A stretch of 64,000 nt of DNA from positions 434,001-498,000 of the forward strand of contig NZ_CP116338.1 of assembly GCF_028198145.1 (NCBI RefSeq). Reading direction: 5' to 3'. Origin of the DNA: Microbacterium sp. nov. GSS16. Its GTDB lineage: Bacteria > Actinomycetota > Actinomycetes > Actinomycetales > Microbacteriaceae. The notes below the pieces were generated by a model. It worked only from the letters and a program-made list of their open reading frames with translations. It was not told the origin of the DNA and did not search any database. Positions 39,819-48,398 of the stretch are shown piece by piece (position 1 is the stretch's first letter; each line of letters begins with the position of its first letter). The translations under genes and the position numbers were made by a program.

Positions 39819-40355
39819 ATGAACGTCGACGAGATTCTCAACCAGGTGCCGGTGGATGACATCGCGAAGCGCTTCGGCGTCAGCCCCGAGGTCGCGAGGC
39901 AGGCGGTGAAGGAGGGCGGCGCGACTCTGCTCGGCGGTCTGGCGAAGAACGCCGAGAGCGGAGAGGGCTCGGCTGCGATCGAGAAGGCGCTTAATCGGCA
40001 CGGCGGGTTCTCCGGCGCGTCCACGGTCGACGACGTCGATCAGGCCGACGGCGAGAAGATCGTGAAGCACGTCTTCGGCGAACGCAAGGGCGAGGTCGCC
40101 GAGAAGCTCAACAAGAGCGAGAAGACGGCGGGCGGCATCGACTTCGGCAAGCTGCTGCCGATCCTCGCGCCGATCATCATGGGCATCATCGCTAACAAGA
40201 CCAAGGGTGGCTCGGGCGGGGGTGGCCTGGGCGACATCCTCGGCGGTCTGCTCGGCGGTGGCCGCAGCTCGGGTGGCGCGAGCGGCGGATCATCCGGCGG
40301 CGGGCTCGGTGGCCTGGGCGACATCCTCGGCGGACTGCTCGGCGGCCGGAAGTAG
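39819..40355 (+). CDS. DUF937 protein with Gly-rich tail
   Basis: 178 residues from ATG 39819, preceded by GGGAGGGA. The N-terminal helical DUF937 domain contains DIAKRFGVSPEVARQAVKEGGATLLGGLAKN. A hydrophobic segment follows (LLPILAPIIMGIIANK). The C-terminus is Gly/Ser-rich with the duplicated motif GLGDILGGLLGG. Function unknown; it resembles YidB-like proteins. Confidence 0.85.
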   Translation: MNVDEILNQVPVDDIAKRFGVSPEVARQAVKEGGATLLGGLAKNAESGEGSAAIEKALNRHGGFSGASTVDDVDQADGEKIVKHVFGERKGEVAEKLNKSEKTAGGIDFGKLLPILAPIIMGIIANKTKGGSGGGGLGDILGGLLGGGRSSGGASGGSSGGGLGGLGDILGGLLGGRK

Positions 40356-40358
40356 CGG

Positions 40359-41351
40359 CTACCGCGCGCTGAAGACGATCTGCCCGCCTGCCCGTCGCGC
40401 GGTGCACGCGGGCAGATCGATCGGCCCCTGACCCGACCAGTCGGTGACCAGACGCGCCACCTCGAGCGTCTGCGTGCGGGTCAGGCTGACGCCGAACTCG
40501 CTGTCGACGACGAGGCGGATGATTCGGTTGCGCAGCGCCGCGGGATTCGCGGCAAGCGCCGCGACGCTCACGGCGATGCCCGCCTCGGCGTGCTCGACGA
40601 TGTCTTCGATGGTCTCGTGGATCATCTCCTCGAACGCCTCGGCATCCTCGCGCAGCTGCTCGGCCGTACGCGCGAGCGCCTCGGCGATGCCGGGGCCGAG
40701 CTCGGCCTCCAGCACCGGCAGCACGCGCTGGCGGGTGCGGACGCGGGCGTAGCGGCTGTCGAGATTGTGCGGGTCGTCCCAGACCTCGATCCCGGATGCC
40801 GTGCACGCCCGGCGCGTGATCTCGCGGCGCACGCCGAGCAGCGGGCGCATCCACAGCATCCCGTCGTCGCTCGTGCGCACCGGCGCCATGCCCTGCAGGC
40901 TCGCCGCCCCCGAGCCGCGTGCGAGGCCGAGCAGCACGGTCTCGGCCTGGTCGTCGAGGGTGTGGCCGAGCAGCACGGCGGCGGCGCCCTCCGCGCGGGC
41001 GATGCTGCCGATCGCCGCATAGCGGGCTTCACGCGCGGCGGCCTCGATGCCCGCGCCGCCGCTGATGACCGAGACCTTCGTCTGCAGCGCATCGTGCACG
41101 CCGATGCTCTCGGCGGCGACGGCTGCGGATGCGGCAGCCATATCCGATCCCTCCTGCAACTGGTGGTCGACGGTCAGGCTCAGCACGGTGATGTGACGGG
41201 CGCGCGCCTCGAAGACGGTGGCGGCGGTCAGCGCAAGCGAATCCGCACCGCCGGAGAGGGCGACGATGACCGTGGCACCGTCGGGCAGCGCTCCGAGGGC
41301 GGCGCGCACGGCGCGTCGGACTTCGGCGATGGCGGGATCGAGCGAGGGCAC
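40359..41351 (-). CDS. tilS: tRNA(Ile)-lysidine synthase
   Basis: 330 residues from GTG 41351. The PP-loop ATP pyrophosphatase motif ALSGGADSLAL and GHTLDDQAETVLLGLARGSG are present, followed by a C-terminal substrate-recognition domain shorter than in E. coli, as usual in actinobacteria. It modifies C34 of tRNA-Ile(CAU). It converges with the DUF937 gene, with 3 bp between stops. Confidence 0.93.
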   Translation of the reverse strand: MPSLDPAIAEVRRAVRAALGALPDGATVIVALSGGADSLALTAATVFEARARHITVLSLTVDHQLQEGSDMAAASAAVAAESIGVHDALQTKVSVISGGAGIEAAAREARYAAIGSIARAEGAAAVLLGHTLDDQAETVLLGLARGSGAASLQGMAPVRTSDDGMLWMRPLLGVRREITRRACTASGIEVWDDPHNLDSRYARVRTRQRVLPVLEAELGPGIAEALARTAEQLREDAEAFEEMIHETIEDIVEHAEAGIAVSVAALAANPAALRNRIIRLVVDSEFGVSLTRTQTLEVARLVTDWSGQGPIDLPACTARRAGGQIVFSAR

Positions 41352-41439
41352 GACTCCACGGTAGCCGTCAGCTCTCCCCGGAACGTCGCCCAGTAGGCTG
41401 GTGCCCGGCATCCGACCGTCATTCCAAGGAGAACAGAAC

Positions 41440-41931
41440 ATGGGCGCACACGACGCCGTCATCGAGATCCCGCGCGGCAGCCGCGTGAAGTACGAGGTCG
41501 ACCACGAGACCGGTCGTGTCCACCTCGACCGCGTCCTGTACACCACGTTCGGCTATCCGGCCGACTACGGCTACTTCGACAACACGCTCGGCGAGGACGG
41601 CGACCCGCTCGACGTGCTGGTGCTGCTCGACCACGCGATCTTCCCCGGCGTCGTCGTGAACGTGCGCCCCGTCGCCGTGCTGAAGATGAGCGACGAGGCG
41701 GGCGGCGACGACAAGCTCGTGGCCGTGCTGTCGAAGGACCCGCGCTGGGCGCACGTTCAGGACATCGACGACCTGCCCGAGTACACGAAAAAGGAGATCG
41801 CGCACTTCTTCGAGCACTACAAGGACCTCGAGCCCAACAAGTGGGTCAAGGTCGACGCGTGGGGCGACGCCGCGGAGGCGCAGCGCATCCTCGACGAGGC
41901 CATCGAGCGCTTCGCGAACGACGGTCACTGA
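41440..41931 (+). CDS. ppa: Inorganic pyrophosphatase
   Basis: 163 residues, ATG 41440 with AAGGAG upstream. The catalytic signature is in DYGYFDNTLGEDGDPLDVLVLL, with the three acidic metal ligands in DGDPLDVLV. It hydrolyses pyrophosphate from biosynthetic reactions. Divergent from tilS with 88 bp between starts. Confidence 0.96.
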   Translation: MGAHDAVIEIPRGSRVKYEVDHETGRVHLDRVLYTTFGYPADYGYFDNTLGEDGDPLDVLVLLDHAIFPGVVVNVRPVAVLKMSDEAGGDDKLVAVLSKDPRWAHVQDIDDLPEYTKKEIAHFFEHYKDLEPNKWVKVDAWGDAAEAQRILDEAIERFANDGH

Positions 41932-41962
41932 CCCTCACCACGGTCACTGACCCTCACCCGGA

Positions 41963-42000
41963 TCGGTGACCTTCCCATGGGTCGGTGACCTTCCCATGGG
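41963..42000. repeat. Two perfect tandem 19-bp repeats downstream of ppa
   Basis: Unit tcggtgaccttcccatggg at 41963-41981 and 41982-42000. A third partial copy (tcggtgagcc) leads into the dispersed repeat at 42003-42021. Preceding bases 41928-41962 hold diverged copies of tcactgaccctcacc. Confidence 0.85.
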
Positions 42001-42002
42001 TC

Positions 42003-42021
42003 GGTGAGCCTGTCGAAGCGA
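42003..42021. repeat. Dispersed GAGCCTGTCGAA repeat before the ppa terminator
   Basis: Reads ggtgagcctgtcgaagcga and is fused to the third partial 19-bp unit. Confidence 0.65.
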
Positions 42022-42049
42022 GAACCCCCGGCCGCGCGGCCGGGGGTTC
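42022..42049. terminator. Bidirectional terminator between ppa and the M23 peptidase gene
   Basis: A perfect 13-bp GC-rich stem, 42022-42034 with 42037-42049, between convergent genes. It begins with GAAC and ends with GTTC followed by TGT. Confidence 0.8.
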
Positions 42050-42073
42050 TGTCGTTCTCAGCTGCGCTGCGGC

Positions 42074-43480
42074 TCAGATCGCGCCGCGGGCCGCCAGGAA
42101 GTTGTAGGGGTTGGTTCGGCCGCCGTTGATGTACACCTCGAAGTGCAGGTGGCACCCCTGGGAGGCGCCGGTGTTGCCGGCATATCCGACGACCTGCCCG
42201 GCGCTGACCTGCTGGCCGTGCGAGACGGCGTAGCCCGACATGTGGGCGTAGCTGGTCGAGATGCCGTTGCCGTGCTGGATGCGCACCCAGTTGCCGAAGC
42301 CACCGTTGTAGAACGCGGCATCCACCCGCCCTGACGACGCCGCGTAGATCGGCGCGCCGCATCCGTTAGCGAAATCGGTGCCGCCGTGGTTGGTCGAGCG
42401 GCAGACGCCGCCGGTGCACACCGGCGGGCGCGGGCCGAAGTGGGACGAGATGTACCCGCCGTGCGGACGTCGCCATGCACCGGATCCGGACCCGCCGCCG
42501 CCGCCGCCGCCACCGCCACCACCGCCGCCACCGCTTCCACCGCCGCCGCTCTGGTTGTTCTTGGCGGCTTCCTCCGCGGCCCGACGCGCACGCTCGGCCT
42601 CCTCGGCGCGGCGACGCGCCTCCTCTTCCTTCCGGATGCGCTCGCCCTCCTGGTAGCCGGCGACCGTCGCGGTGGTGTTGTCCTTGAGAGCGGCGAGCTG
42701 CGCCTGCAGCGTCACGAGGTTGGCCTGGCGCTCCTCGAGCGCAGCCTGAGCCGCGTCGGCGGCGCGCTGCGCGGCCTGCATCTTCTCTTCGGCGATCTTC
42801 TGCAGCCGGTCGCGCTCGTCGCGGGCGGTGGACGCCTGATTGCTGAGCGACTGCGCGGTGTCGCGAGCGGATGCCGCACGGTCGGCGACCGTGCGGTTGT
42901 ACTCGACGAGCTTGTCCATGCTGCCGAGGCGAGCGAGAAGGTCGTCGGCGCCGTTTGAGGACTCGGAGAGGAAGAGCTCGAGCGCCGCCTCATCGCCGCC
43001 ACTGCGATAGAGCTGATTGGCGACCTGGCCGGCCTTGCGGGCACTGTCGGCGGCGATCTTCGCCTGCTCGTCGGCCTGCGCCTGCAGGTCGTCGGCCTTG
43101 GCGGCCTGGTCGAAGTAGGCCTGCTGCGCGGCGTAGAACTCCTCGCCGGCCTTGCGGGCGGCGGCCTCGGCCGCTGCGGCCTCATCGGTGAGCTGCTTGA
43201 TCAGCGCCTCGATGCGCGTGATCTCCGACGCCTTCGCCGCCTCGTTCGCCTTGGCGCGCTGCACGTCGTCCCAGCTCGGGTAGCCGGCGGCCTGGGCCGT
43301 CTGCGTGGCAGCCGACACACCGAAGGCCGAGAGAGCGATGACACTCAGGGCTCCGGCGGTGAGCGCACCACGGCGGGTGAGCTTCGAGCGCGACCAGAGG
43401 GCCTCGCGTTCCGCGGCCGTCGGGGCGCAGCCGCAGTCGGCCCCTGCGGATCGGGCATCCGCAGTAATGTCCTCGTTCAC
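42074..43480 (-). CDS. M23-family peptidoglycan DD-endopeptidase with coiled-coil domain
   Basis: 468 residues from GTG 43480, AGGAG 5 nt upstream. The N-terminus is Cys-rich (DCGCAP). A twin-arginine-like export signal follows (TRRGALTAGALSVIALSAFG). A long coiled coil (about 75-310) has a gap typical of FtsX-activated or RipC-like hydrolases. A poly-Gly linker (SGGGG and then a run of Gly) leads to a C-terminal LytM domain with H-x3-D in NHGGTDFA and HLHF. It cleaves peptide cross-links, probably at septation. The coil suggests control by a membrane partner. Confidence 0.88.
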   Translation of the reverse strand: MNEDITADARSAGADCGCAPTAAEREALWSRSKLTRRGALTAGALSVIALSAFGVSAATQTAQAAGYPSWDDVQRAKANEAAKASEITRIEALIKQLTDEAAAAEAAARKAGEEFYAAQQAYFDQAAKADDLQAQADEQAKIAADSARKAGQVANQLYRSGGDEAALELFLSESSNGADDLLARLGSMDKLVEYNRTVADRAASARDTAQSLSNQASTARDERDRLQKIAEEKMQAAQRAADAAQAALEERQANLVTLQAQLAALKDNTTATVAGYQEGERIRKEEEARRRAEEAERARRAAEEAAKNNQSGGGGSGGGGGGGGGGGGGGSGSGAWRRPHGGYISSHFGPRPPVCTGGVCRSTNHGGTDFANGCGAPIYAASSGRVDAAFYNGGFGNWVRIQHGNGISTSYAHMSGYAVSHGQQVSAGQVVGYAGNTGASQGCHLHFEVYINGGRTNPYNFLAARGAI

Positions 43481-43709
43481 TCGGCTCCTTTCGCCGGATT
43501 CACAGCTGCAACAGTAACAACATTCGTCACAGTCACACCAGAGGCCGGCCTCTCCGCGGGCGTGCGGGGAGACGCGAGGTGTACTTCTCGTCATCCCATC
43601 GTCCTCCCGAAACGCCCGGGATGTAAGCCGACTCGCCCTCGATTTCGTTTTTGCCGCCGCCAGCCCTTATGCTTGAGCGTCGGCAAGGGAAACCCCAGGG
43701 AATCTCTTC

Positions 43710-43782
43710 GGCCCCATCGTTTAGCGGCCTAGGACGCCGCCCTTTCACGGCGGTAGCACGGGTTCGAATCCCGTTGGGGTCA
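43710..43782 (+). tRNA. tRNA-Glu (anticodon UUC)
   Basis: 73 nt. Acceptor GGCCCCA pairs with TGGGGTC, with one G-U pair. The anticodon arm CCGCC/GGCGG encloses CTTTCAC. T-loop GGTTCGAATCC. First of three tRNA genes in a row. Confidence 0.93.
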
Positions 43783-43808
43783 CTCTTCCGATACAATTGA
43801 AAAGTTAT

Positions 43809-43882
43809 GGCCCTGTAGCGCAGTTGGTTAGCGTGCCGCCCTGTCACGGCGGAGGTCGCGGGTTCAAGTCCCGTCAGGGTCG
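43809..43882 (+). tRNA. tRNA-Asp (anticodon GUC)
   Basis: 74 nt. Acceptor GGCCCTG pairs with CAGGGTC, with one G-U pair. Anticodon loop CTGTCAC. T-loop GGTTCAAGTCC. Confidence 0.94.
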
Positions 43883-43951
43883 CTCCGAGCGTTGAGCCTT
43901 CTTTCGAGGAGGCTCTTCGTCTAGGGTGCGGCAGATCATGATGTGCCGCAC

Positions 43952-44024
43952 GGCTCTGTAGCTCAGTTGGTAGAGCGTTCGACTGAAAATCGAAAGGTCA
44001 CCGGATCGATGCCGGTCGGAGCCA
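43952..44024 (+). tRNA. tRNA-Phe (anticodon GAA)
   Basis: 73 nt. The acceptor GGCTCTG pairs with CGGAGCC, with one T-G pair. The anticodon stem TCGAC/ATCGA-type region encloses CTGAAAA with GAA. The T arm reads CCGGATCGATGCCGG. Last of the Glu-Asp-Phe cluster. Confidence 0.92.
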
Positions 44025-44048
44025 CGTAGCGGAGATTACACCGCTGCC

Positions 44049-44086
44049 GAACCCTCGCAAGGCTTCTACTTGCGGGGGTTCTTTTT
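44049..44086 (+). terminator. Rho-independent terminator of the tRNA cluster
   Basis: A 13-bp stem (44049-44061 with 44069-44081, one G-T pair), a 7-nt loop, then CTTTTT. Confidence 0.88.
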
Positions 44087-44148
44087 GTGCCGGCCACGAG
44101 ACCCTGCGGGCACGTCTGCCTCTCCGCGCCGAACCGCCGCTGACACGC

Positions 44149-44364
44149 TCAGACCTCCGGCCAGCTGGTGGTCAAGAAGGCCTCCAGCGCGCGGTGGCGG
44201 AATGAGTACAGGCGTCCGCGATCGATGATGCCGCGCTCTCGGTCGAGCCTCTGCGAGGTCGTGCCGGCGTCGGTGGCCTTGCTGAGCCCCATCTTCTCGG
44301 CGATGCGGCTCAGCGTCACGCCCCGTCGTCCGGCAATCCGACGTACTCCGCGCTGCGACGCCAC
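44149..44364 (-). pseudogene. C-terminal remnant of an ATPase/winged-helix protein
   Basis: The 3' half reads SRIAEKMGLSKATDAGTTSQ, RLDRERGIIDRGRLYSFRH and ALEAFL, like the C-terminal winged helix of archaeal/bacterial AAA-type ATPases (a 'RD.L...GII...R....F..P.F..Y' pattern). The N-terminal ATPase is missing. It overlaps the 3' end of the SDR gene in another frame by about 50 nt. It sits just past the tRNA terminator, where mobile DNA often leaves scars. The family call is tentative. Confidence 0.38.
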
Positions 44365-45158
44365 AGTTCGGCGGCGAGCTGCTCGTCGAGTGCCTGCGGG
44401 CTGGTCGCCGCGACCTTCTGCTTCTCGTAGTACTCCCCCGGCATCCAGTCCGTGCCCGGCTCACCTCCTGCCAGCCATACCAGCGGTCGGGCGCCCTGTT
44501 CCGGGCTGAGAAGACCTAGCAGGCGCGCCAGAGGCGTCTGATACAGGAACCGCATGACGCTGGTGGTGTCCGAGGCGAAGCTCGTGCGCACGACGCCGGG
44601 GTGGAAGGCGACAGCCGACAGCCCGCGTCGGCCGAAACGACGCTGAAGCTCCTTGGTGAAGAGGATGTTGCTGAGCTTCGCGTCGCCGTACGCCTTGTTC
44701 GGCGAGTAGCCCCGCTCGTTGTTCAGGTCGTCGATGTCGATGGATCCGAACAGGCGCGCGGCCGCGCTGGACGTATTGACGACCGACGCGCTGCTCGCGA
44801 TCAGGGTGTCGAGAAGGAGATTGGTGAGCAGGAACGGCGCGAGATGGTTCACCTGCAGCGTCTTCTCGAAGCCGTCGACGGTTCTGGTCCTGTCGCCGAA
44901 GATGCCACCGGCGTTGTTGACGAGGACGTCGATGCGCGGGTGGGCTCGCTTCAGTTCCTCCGCCAATGCACGCACCTGAGACAGATCCGCGAAGTCTGCG
45001 GAGAAGTGCTCCGCGCCGAGCTCCCCCGCAAGCGCTGCGGTCTTCTGCGGCGAGCGGCCGACGAGGACGACCATATGCCCGTCGGCGACCAGCTTGCGTG
45101 ACGCTGCCGCCCCGATGCCATCGCTGGCGCCTGTCAGCACGATCGTCTTCGCGGTCAT
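44316..45158 (-). CDS. Short-chain dehydrogenase/reductase
   Basis: 280 residues from ATG 45158. The NAD(P)-binding motif TGASDGIGAAASRKL, then VNNAGGIFG, the catalytic Ser within NTSSAAAR, and YGDAKLSN (Tyr-x3-Lys) are all present. The C-terminal insert is like retinol dehydrogenase/WW-domain-oxidoreductase-type SDRs. Substrate unknown. It is translationally coupled (ATGA) to the next gene upstream. Confidence 0.88.
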   Translation of the reverse strand: MTAKTIVLTGASDGIGAAASRKLVADGHMVVLVGRSPQKTAALAGELGAEHFSADFADLSQVRALAEELKRAHPRIDVLVNNAGGIFGDRTRTVDGFEKTLQVNHLAPFLLTNLLLDTLIASSASVVNTSSAAARLFGSIDIDDLNNERGYSPNKAYGDAKLSNILFTKELQRRFGRRGLSAVAFHPGVVRTSFASDTTSVMRFLYQTPLARLLGLLSPEQGARPLVWLAGGEPGTDWMPGEYYEKQKVAATSPQALDEQLAAELWRRSAEYVGLPDDGA

Positions 45159-45799
45159 CGGGGCAGCCGATTGGCGATCGCCAGGTTCTGAGTCAGCTCC
45201 TCGGCGTTCTGCCGCACGACGTATGCCGGGCGGTCTCGCTCGACGCGCCACGACTCGCTCAGCGGGCCGATGTTGACCGTGTCGAATCCCAGCTGGTCGT
45301 ACAGGTGGGTGACGAACTCCGCGGCATCCGCATGGTCACTCGCCGTCGCCAGCGCTCGACGATTCGGGGTGCCGGCGGGCATGCCGCCCGCGGTGATCTG
45401 CTCGGCCTGGATGTGGTTGAACGCCTTGGCGACGCGAGACGTCGGCAGGTGCTCCTGCAGCATCTCGGAGGTCGTGGTCAGTCCCCTGTCGAGGGCGTCG
45501 ATGTGGCCGTCTCGTTCGAAGTAGTAGTTGTTGGTGTCGAGCACGATCTTCCCGGCGAGCGGCTCGACGGGGATCTGCTGCAGCGCATGCAGCGGCACGG
45601 TCACGACCACGACGTCGCCGGCTGCACCGGCCTCCTCGGCGGTCGCTGCGCGAGCGCGGTCGCCGAGCTCGGCGACGAGATCAGCGAGGGTCTCCGGCCC
45701 GCGCGAGTTCGCGATCACGACGTCGTAGCCTGCACCGATGGCAGCCCGAGCGATCTGGCTGCCGATGTGTCCTGCACCGATGATTCCGAGAGTCGTCAT
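45155..45799 (-). CDS. NADPH-dependent reductase of the F420-dependent NADP oxidoreductase (FNO-like) fold
   Basis: 214 residues from ATG 45799; GTG 45808 is in frame. LGIIGAGHIGSQIARAAIGAG, then the NADP-phosphate-binding ANSRGPETL, and AFNHIQAEQI are family features. Relatives reduce various substrates, and F420 use cannot be assumed. Forms a two-gene operon with the SDR. Confidence 0.85.
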   Translation of the reverse strand: MTTLGIIGAGHIGSQIARAAIGAGYDVVIANSRGPETLADLVAELGDRARAATAEEAGAAGDVVVVTVPLHALQQIPVEPLAGKIVLDTNNYYFERDGHIDALDRGLTTTSEMLQEHLPTSRVAKAFNHIQAEQITAGGMPAGTPNRRALATASDHADAAEFVTHLYDQLGFDTVNIGPLSESWRVERDRPAYVVRQNAEELTQNLAIANRLPR

Positions 45800-45881
45800 A
45801 TCGGACACAACCCGTCACGCGGGCGGATATTCCTCTCGCGCATCGAGATCGACGCTCGAACTGCCCGATACCCTGGCGCGC

Positions 45882-46508
45882 ATGGCCGATCCCGATTCCG
45901 CACACGTTCCGACATCCCGTCCGATGGATGCCTGGCTCGACGCCCTCAGTCAGCCGGGCGGCTCCCCTGGCGGCGGGGCGGCGACGGGCGTGCTGCTCGG
46001 CGTCGCCGCCGCCCTGATGGGCATGGTCGCGGCGTACACGCCCGACAGCGCCGCCGCATCGGCCTGCGCGGCGCGACTCGAGCGCAACCGCGCGGACGTG
46101 CTGCAGGCCGTCGAGGCGGACGGCGTGCTGTCGGTGCGGTTCGGCGCCGCACTGGCGCTGCCATCCGACGACCCGCGGCGCGATGAGCAGGTCAGCGCGG
46201 CCGCCGTCAACGCAGCCGAATCAGTGGCGCGGCTCGGCGCGATCGGCATCCTGCTCACCTCCGATGCGCAGGTGCTCGCCGAAGCCGGCAATCCGCACAT
46301 CGCGGTCGATCTCGCCGTCGCGATGGAAGCGCTGAGCGCCGGGCTGTCGGGGGCGGCGATGAGCATCCGCGCGAACCTACAGATCGCCGGCAGGCACGAC
46401 GCGGCGCGAGCACGGCTGGCGAGCCTCGAGACCGACGTCCGTCGGCTGCTCGAGGCCCGCCACCGGGTCACGCAGATGATCGACGAAATCTCCGCGCGGC
46501 TGGACTGA
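45882..46508 (+). CDS. Cyclodeaminase/cyclohydrolase (FTCD_C) family protein
   Basis: 208 residues. The N-terminal PSPGGGA-type loop is present as QPGGSPGGGAATGVLLGVAAALMGMV, followed by helical bundles. FTCD_C enzymes act on 5-formimino- or methenyl-tetrahydrofolate; a folate role fits but is not proven. Divergent from the FNO-like gene by 82 bp. Confidence 0.83.
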   Translation: MADPDSAHVPTSRPMDAWLDALSQPGGSPGGGAATGVLLGVAAALMGMVAAYTPDSAAASACAARLERNRADVLQAVEADGVLSVRFGAALALPSDDPRRDEQVSAAAVNAAESVARLGAIGILLTSDAQVLAEAGNPHIAVDLAVAMEALSAGLSGAAMSIRANLQIAGRHDAARARLASLETDVRRLLEARHRVTQMIDEISARLD

Positions 46509-46591
46509 CCCCGGTCTCACCCGGCGTACACGCCGACCGTGCGGCCCGAACGGCCGGCGGTGCCGATCTGTCGGCGCTCGGCGACTCGGCG

Positions 46592-46783
46592 GTGGCGATG
46601 CGCTCGGTGCGCGAGCTGCTCGCCGACGAGCACGCCCGCAGCGTGCTGCGCGACGAGCTCGGCTCCATCGTCGACGGGCCGCTGCCCGAGGAGGCGATGG
46701 GCATGTCGCTGCTGCAGATCGCTACGGTGACCGCGGGACTCGTGCCGCACGAGGCGCTGCACCGCATCGCCGCGCGTCTGTGA
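46592..46783 (+). pseudogene. Short C-terminal fragment, possibly of a glycoside-hydrolase-type protein
   Basis: 63 codons (VRELLADEHARSVLRDELG, MSLLQIATVTAGLVPHEAL). The pattern (VxELLxDxxARxVLxxxLP...GMSLxxI) is known as the extreme C-terminus of several large actinobacterial carbohydrate-active enzymes. The open frame continues upstream through 46510 without a clear start, and nothing else of such an enzyme is present. It is best seen as the tail of a deleted gene, though a small functional protein cannot be excluded. Confidence 0.4.
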
Positions 46784-46820
46784 GCCGGAGCGGGCGATCG
46801 CCCATGGCACACTGACAGTC

Positions 46821-48296
46821 ATGCCTCAGCAGCCGGATGATCCCCGCCAGACGCGACGACTGCCCGAGACGCTCGACGAATTCCAGCGGGCGGAAGGGCA
46901 TCCGCAGTTCCGGGTCGACGTCGAGCGCATCCGCTTCTCGCCGTACTACTCGCGTCTGTCGGCGGTGACGCAGGTCATTTCGCAGGCCGGCGCCGGCCTC
47001 GCGGTGCACAACAGGCTCACGCACTCGATCAAGGTCGCAGCCGTCGCGCGGGCGATCGCGACCCACCTCTCCACCCGCACAGACGAGGCGAACCGCATCG
47101 TCACCGAGCTCGGAGGGGCGCACCCGGTCGTCGTCCAGGCGGCCGCCGCGGCGCACGATCTCGGGCATCCGCCCTTCGGCCACCTCGGTGAGCAGACGCT
47201 CGACCGCCTCGCCCGAACCCGGTTCGGGCTGGCCGAGGGATTCGAGGGGAACGCGCAGACGTACCGCATCCTCACCCGCCTCGACGAGCACGACCGCCCC
47301 GGCGTCGGGCTGAACCTCACCGCGGCCGTGCGCGCGGCGGTGCTGAAGTACCCGTGGCGCCGCAGCGCGGGCGGCGCACGACGCGGCGGCGGCAGCAAGT
47401 TCAGCTTCTACGCGATCGACGAACCGGATGCCCGTCAGGCGCTCTCCGCGTACCCCTCCATCGCCGCGGGCCAGCAGACCGTCGAGTGCTCGATCATGGA
47501 CATCTCCGACGACATCGCTTACTCGCTGCACGACCTCGACGACTTCTACCGCGCCGGGCTGCTGAACCCGGCGACCCTGTCGGCCGAGTTCCGCTCATGG
47601 CGCCGAGACCTCGCGCAGCTGCGTGCCGCCGATCACGCCACGCTCGCCGCCGACACTCGCACGCCGGGTCATTCGCTGGAGCTGCTGTGGCGTCGGATGC
47701 AGTCGAAAGACAGCTGGATCGCCGACCCCGACGCGTTCAGCGAAGCCGTCGCGAAGGTGTCGTCCGAGGTGATCGACGGCCTGGTCGCCGAGCCCTTCGA
47801 CGGGTCCCTCGCCAGCGAGCGCGCACTCGCCCGGTTCACCACCGCGTGGATCGGCCGGCTGCAGTCCTCGATCGAGGTGCATCGGGATCCCGACATCCGC
47901 TCCGGGCACGTCAGCCTCAACCGGCAGGCGTGGCACGAGGTCGCCGTGCTCAAGTTCCTGCACGAGCGGTTCATCCTCGAGCGGCCCGATCTCGCCGTCT
48001 ACCAGCGTGGGCAGGCGAGCGTGCTCGAGCGTCTGGTCGACGGATTCACCGCCTGGCTCGATGATCCGCGCGATGCGCGCCGTGCGCCGCGCCGCCTGAT
48101 CGACCTCGTCGACCTCGCCACCGACGACCACCGTCGCCTGGGTGACCCTGCCGACCACGCCGATGTCGAGACGCTGGGCCGGGGTCGCGGCATCATCGAC
48201 TACGTCGCCTCGCTCACCGATGCCCAGGCGATCTCGCTCGATGCCCTGCTCGCCGGCCGCACCGAACGACTGTGGGACGCCGGGCAGGGACTGTAA
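46821..48296 (+). CDS. dgt: Deoxyguanosinetriphosphate triphosphohydrolase
   Basis: 491 residues. HD-domain metal ligands are in NRLTHSIKV, AAHDLGHPPFGH and MDISDDIAYSLHDLDDF. It removes triphosphate from dGTP or other dNTPs and so controls dNTP pools. Full length, ATG 46821. Confidence 0.94.
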   Translation: MPQQPDDPRQTRRLPETLDEFQRAEGHPQFRVDVERIRFSPYYSRLSAVTQVISQAGAGLAVHNRLTHSIKVAAVARAIATHLSTRTDEANRIVTELGGAHPVVVQAAAAAHDLGHPPFGHLGEQTLDRLARTRFGLAEGFEGNAQTYRILTRLDEHDRPGVGLNLTAAVRAAVLKYPWRRSAGGARRGGGSKFSFYAIDEPDARQALSAYPSIAAGQQTVECSIMDISDDIAYSLHDLDDFYRAGLLNPATLSAEFRSWRRDLAQLRAADHATLAADTRTPGHSLELLWRRMQSKDSWIADPDAFSEAVAKVSSEVIDGLVAEPFDGSLASERALARFTTAWIGRLQSSIEVHRDPDIRSGHVSLNRQAWHEVAVLKFLHERFILERPDLAVYQRGQASVLERLVDGFTAWLDDPRDARRAPRRLIDLVDLATDDHRRLGDPADHADVETLGRGRGIIDYVASLTDAQAISLDALLAGRTERLWDAGQGL

Positions 48297-48398
48297 GCGC
48301 CGAGAGAAGATGTGCAGGCCGGGTGAGCCGGATCCGACCCCGGGCGCCGCGGCACGTGGAAGAGTGGATGCTATTCGCACCCGCTCCGAGGAGGCACC

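Noticed and set aside
41928..42000. CRISPR-like array
   Set aside because: The 19-bp units are adjacent with no spacers; the same holds at 54234-54290. No cas genes are in the window.
42480..42550. Simple-sequence repeat as a separate element
   Set aside because: It is the codon run for the poly-Gly linker of the M23 peptidase and keeps the frame.
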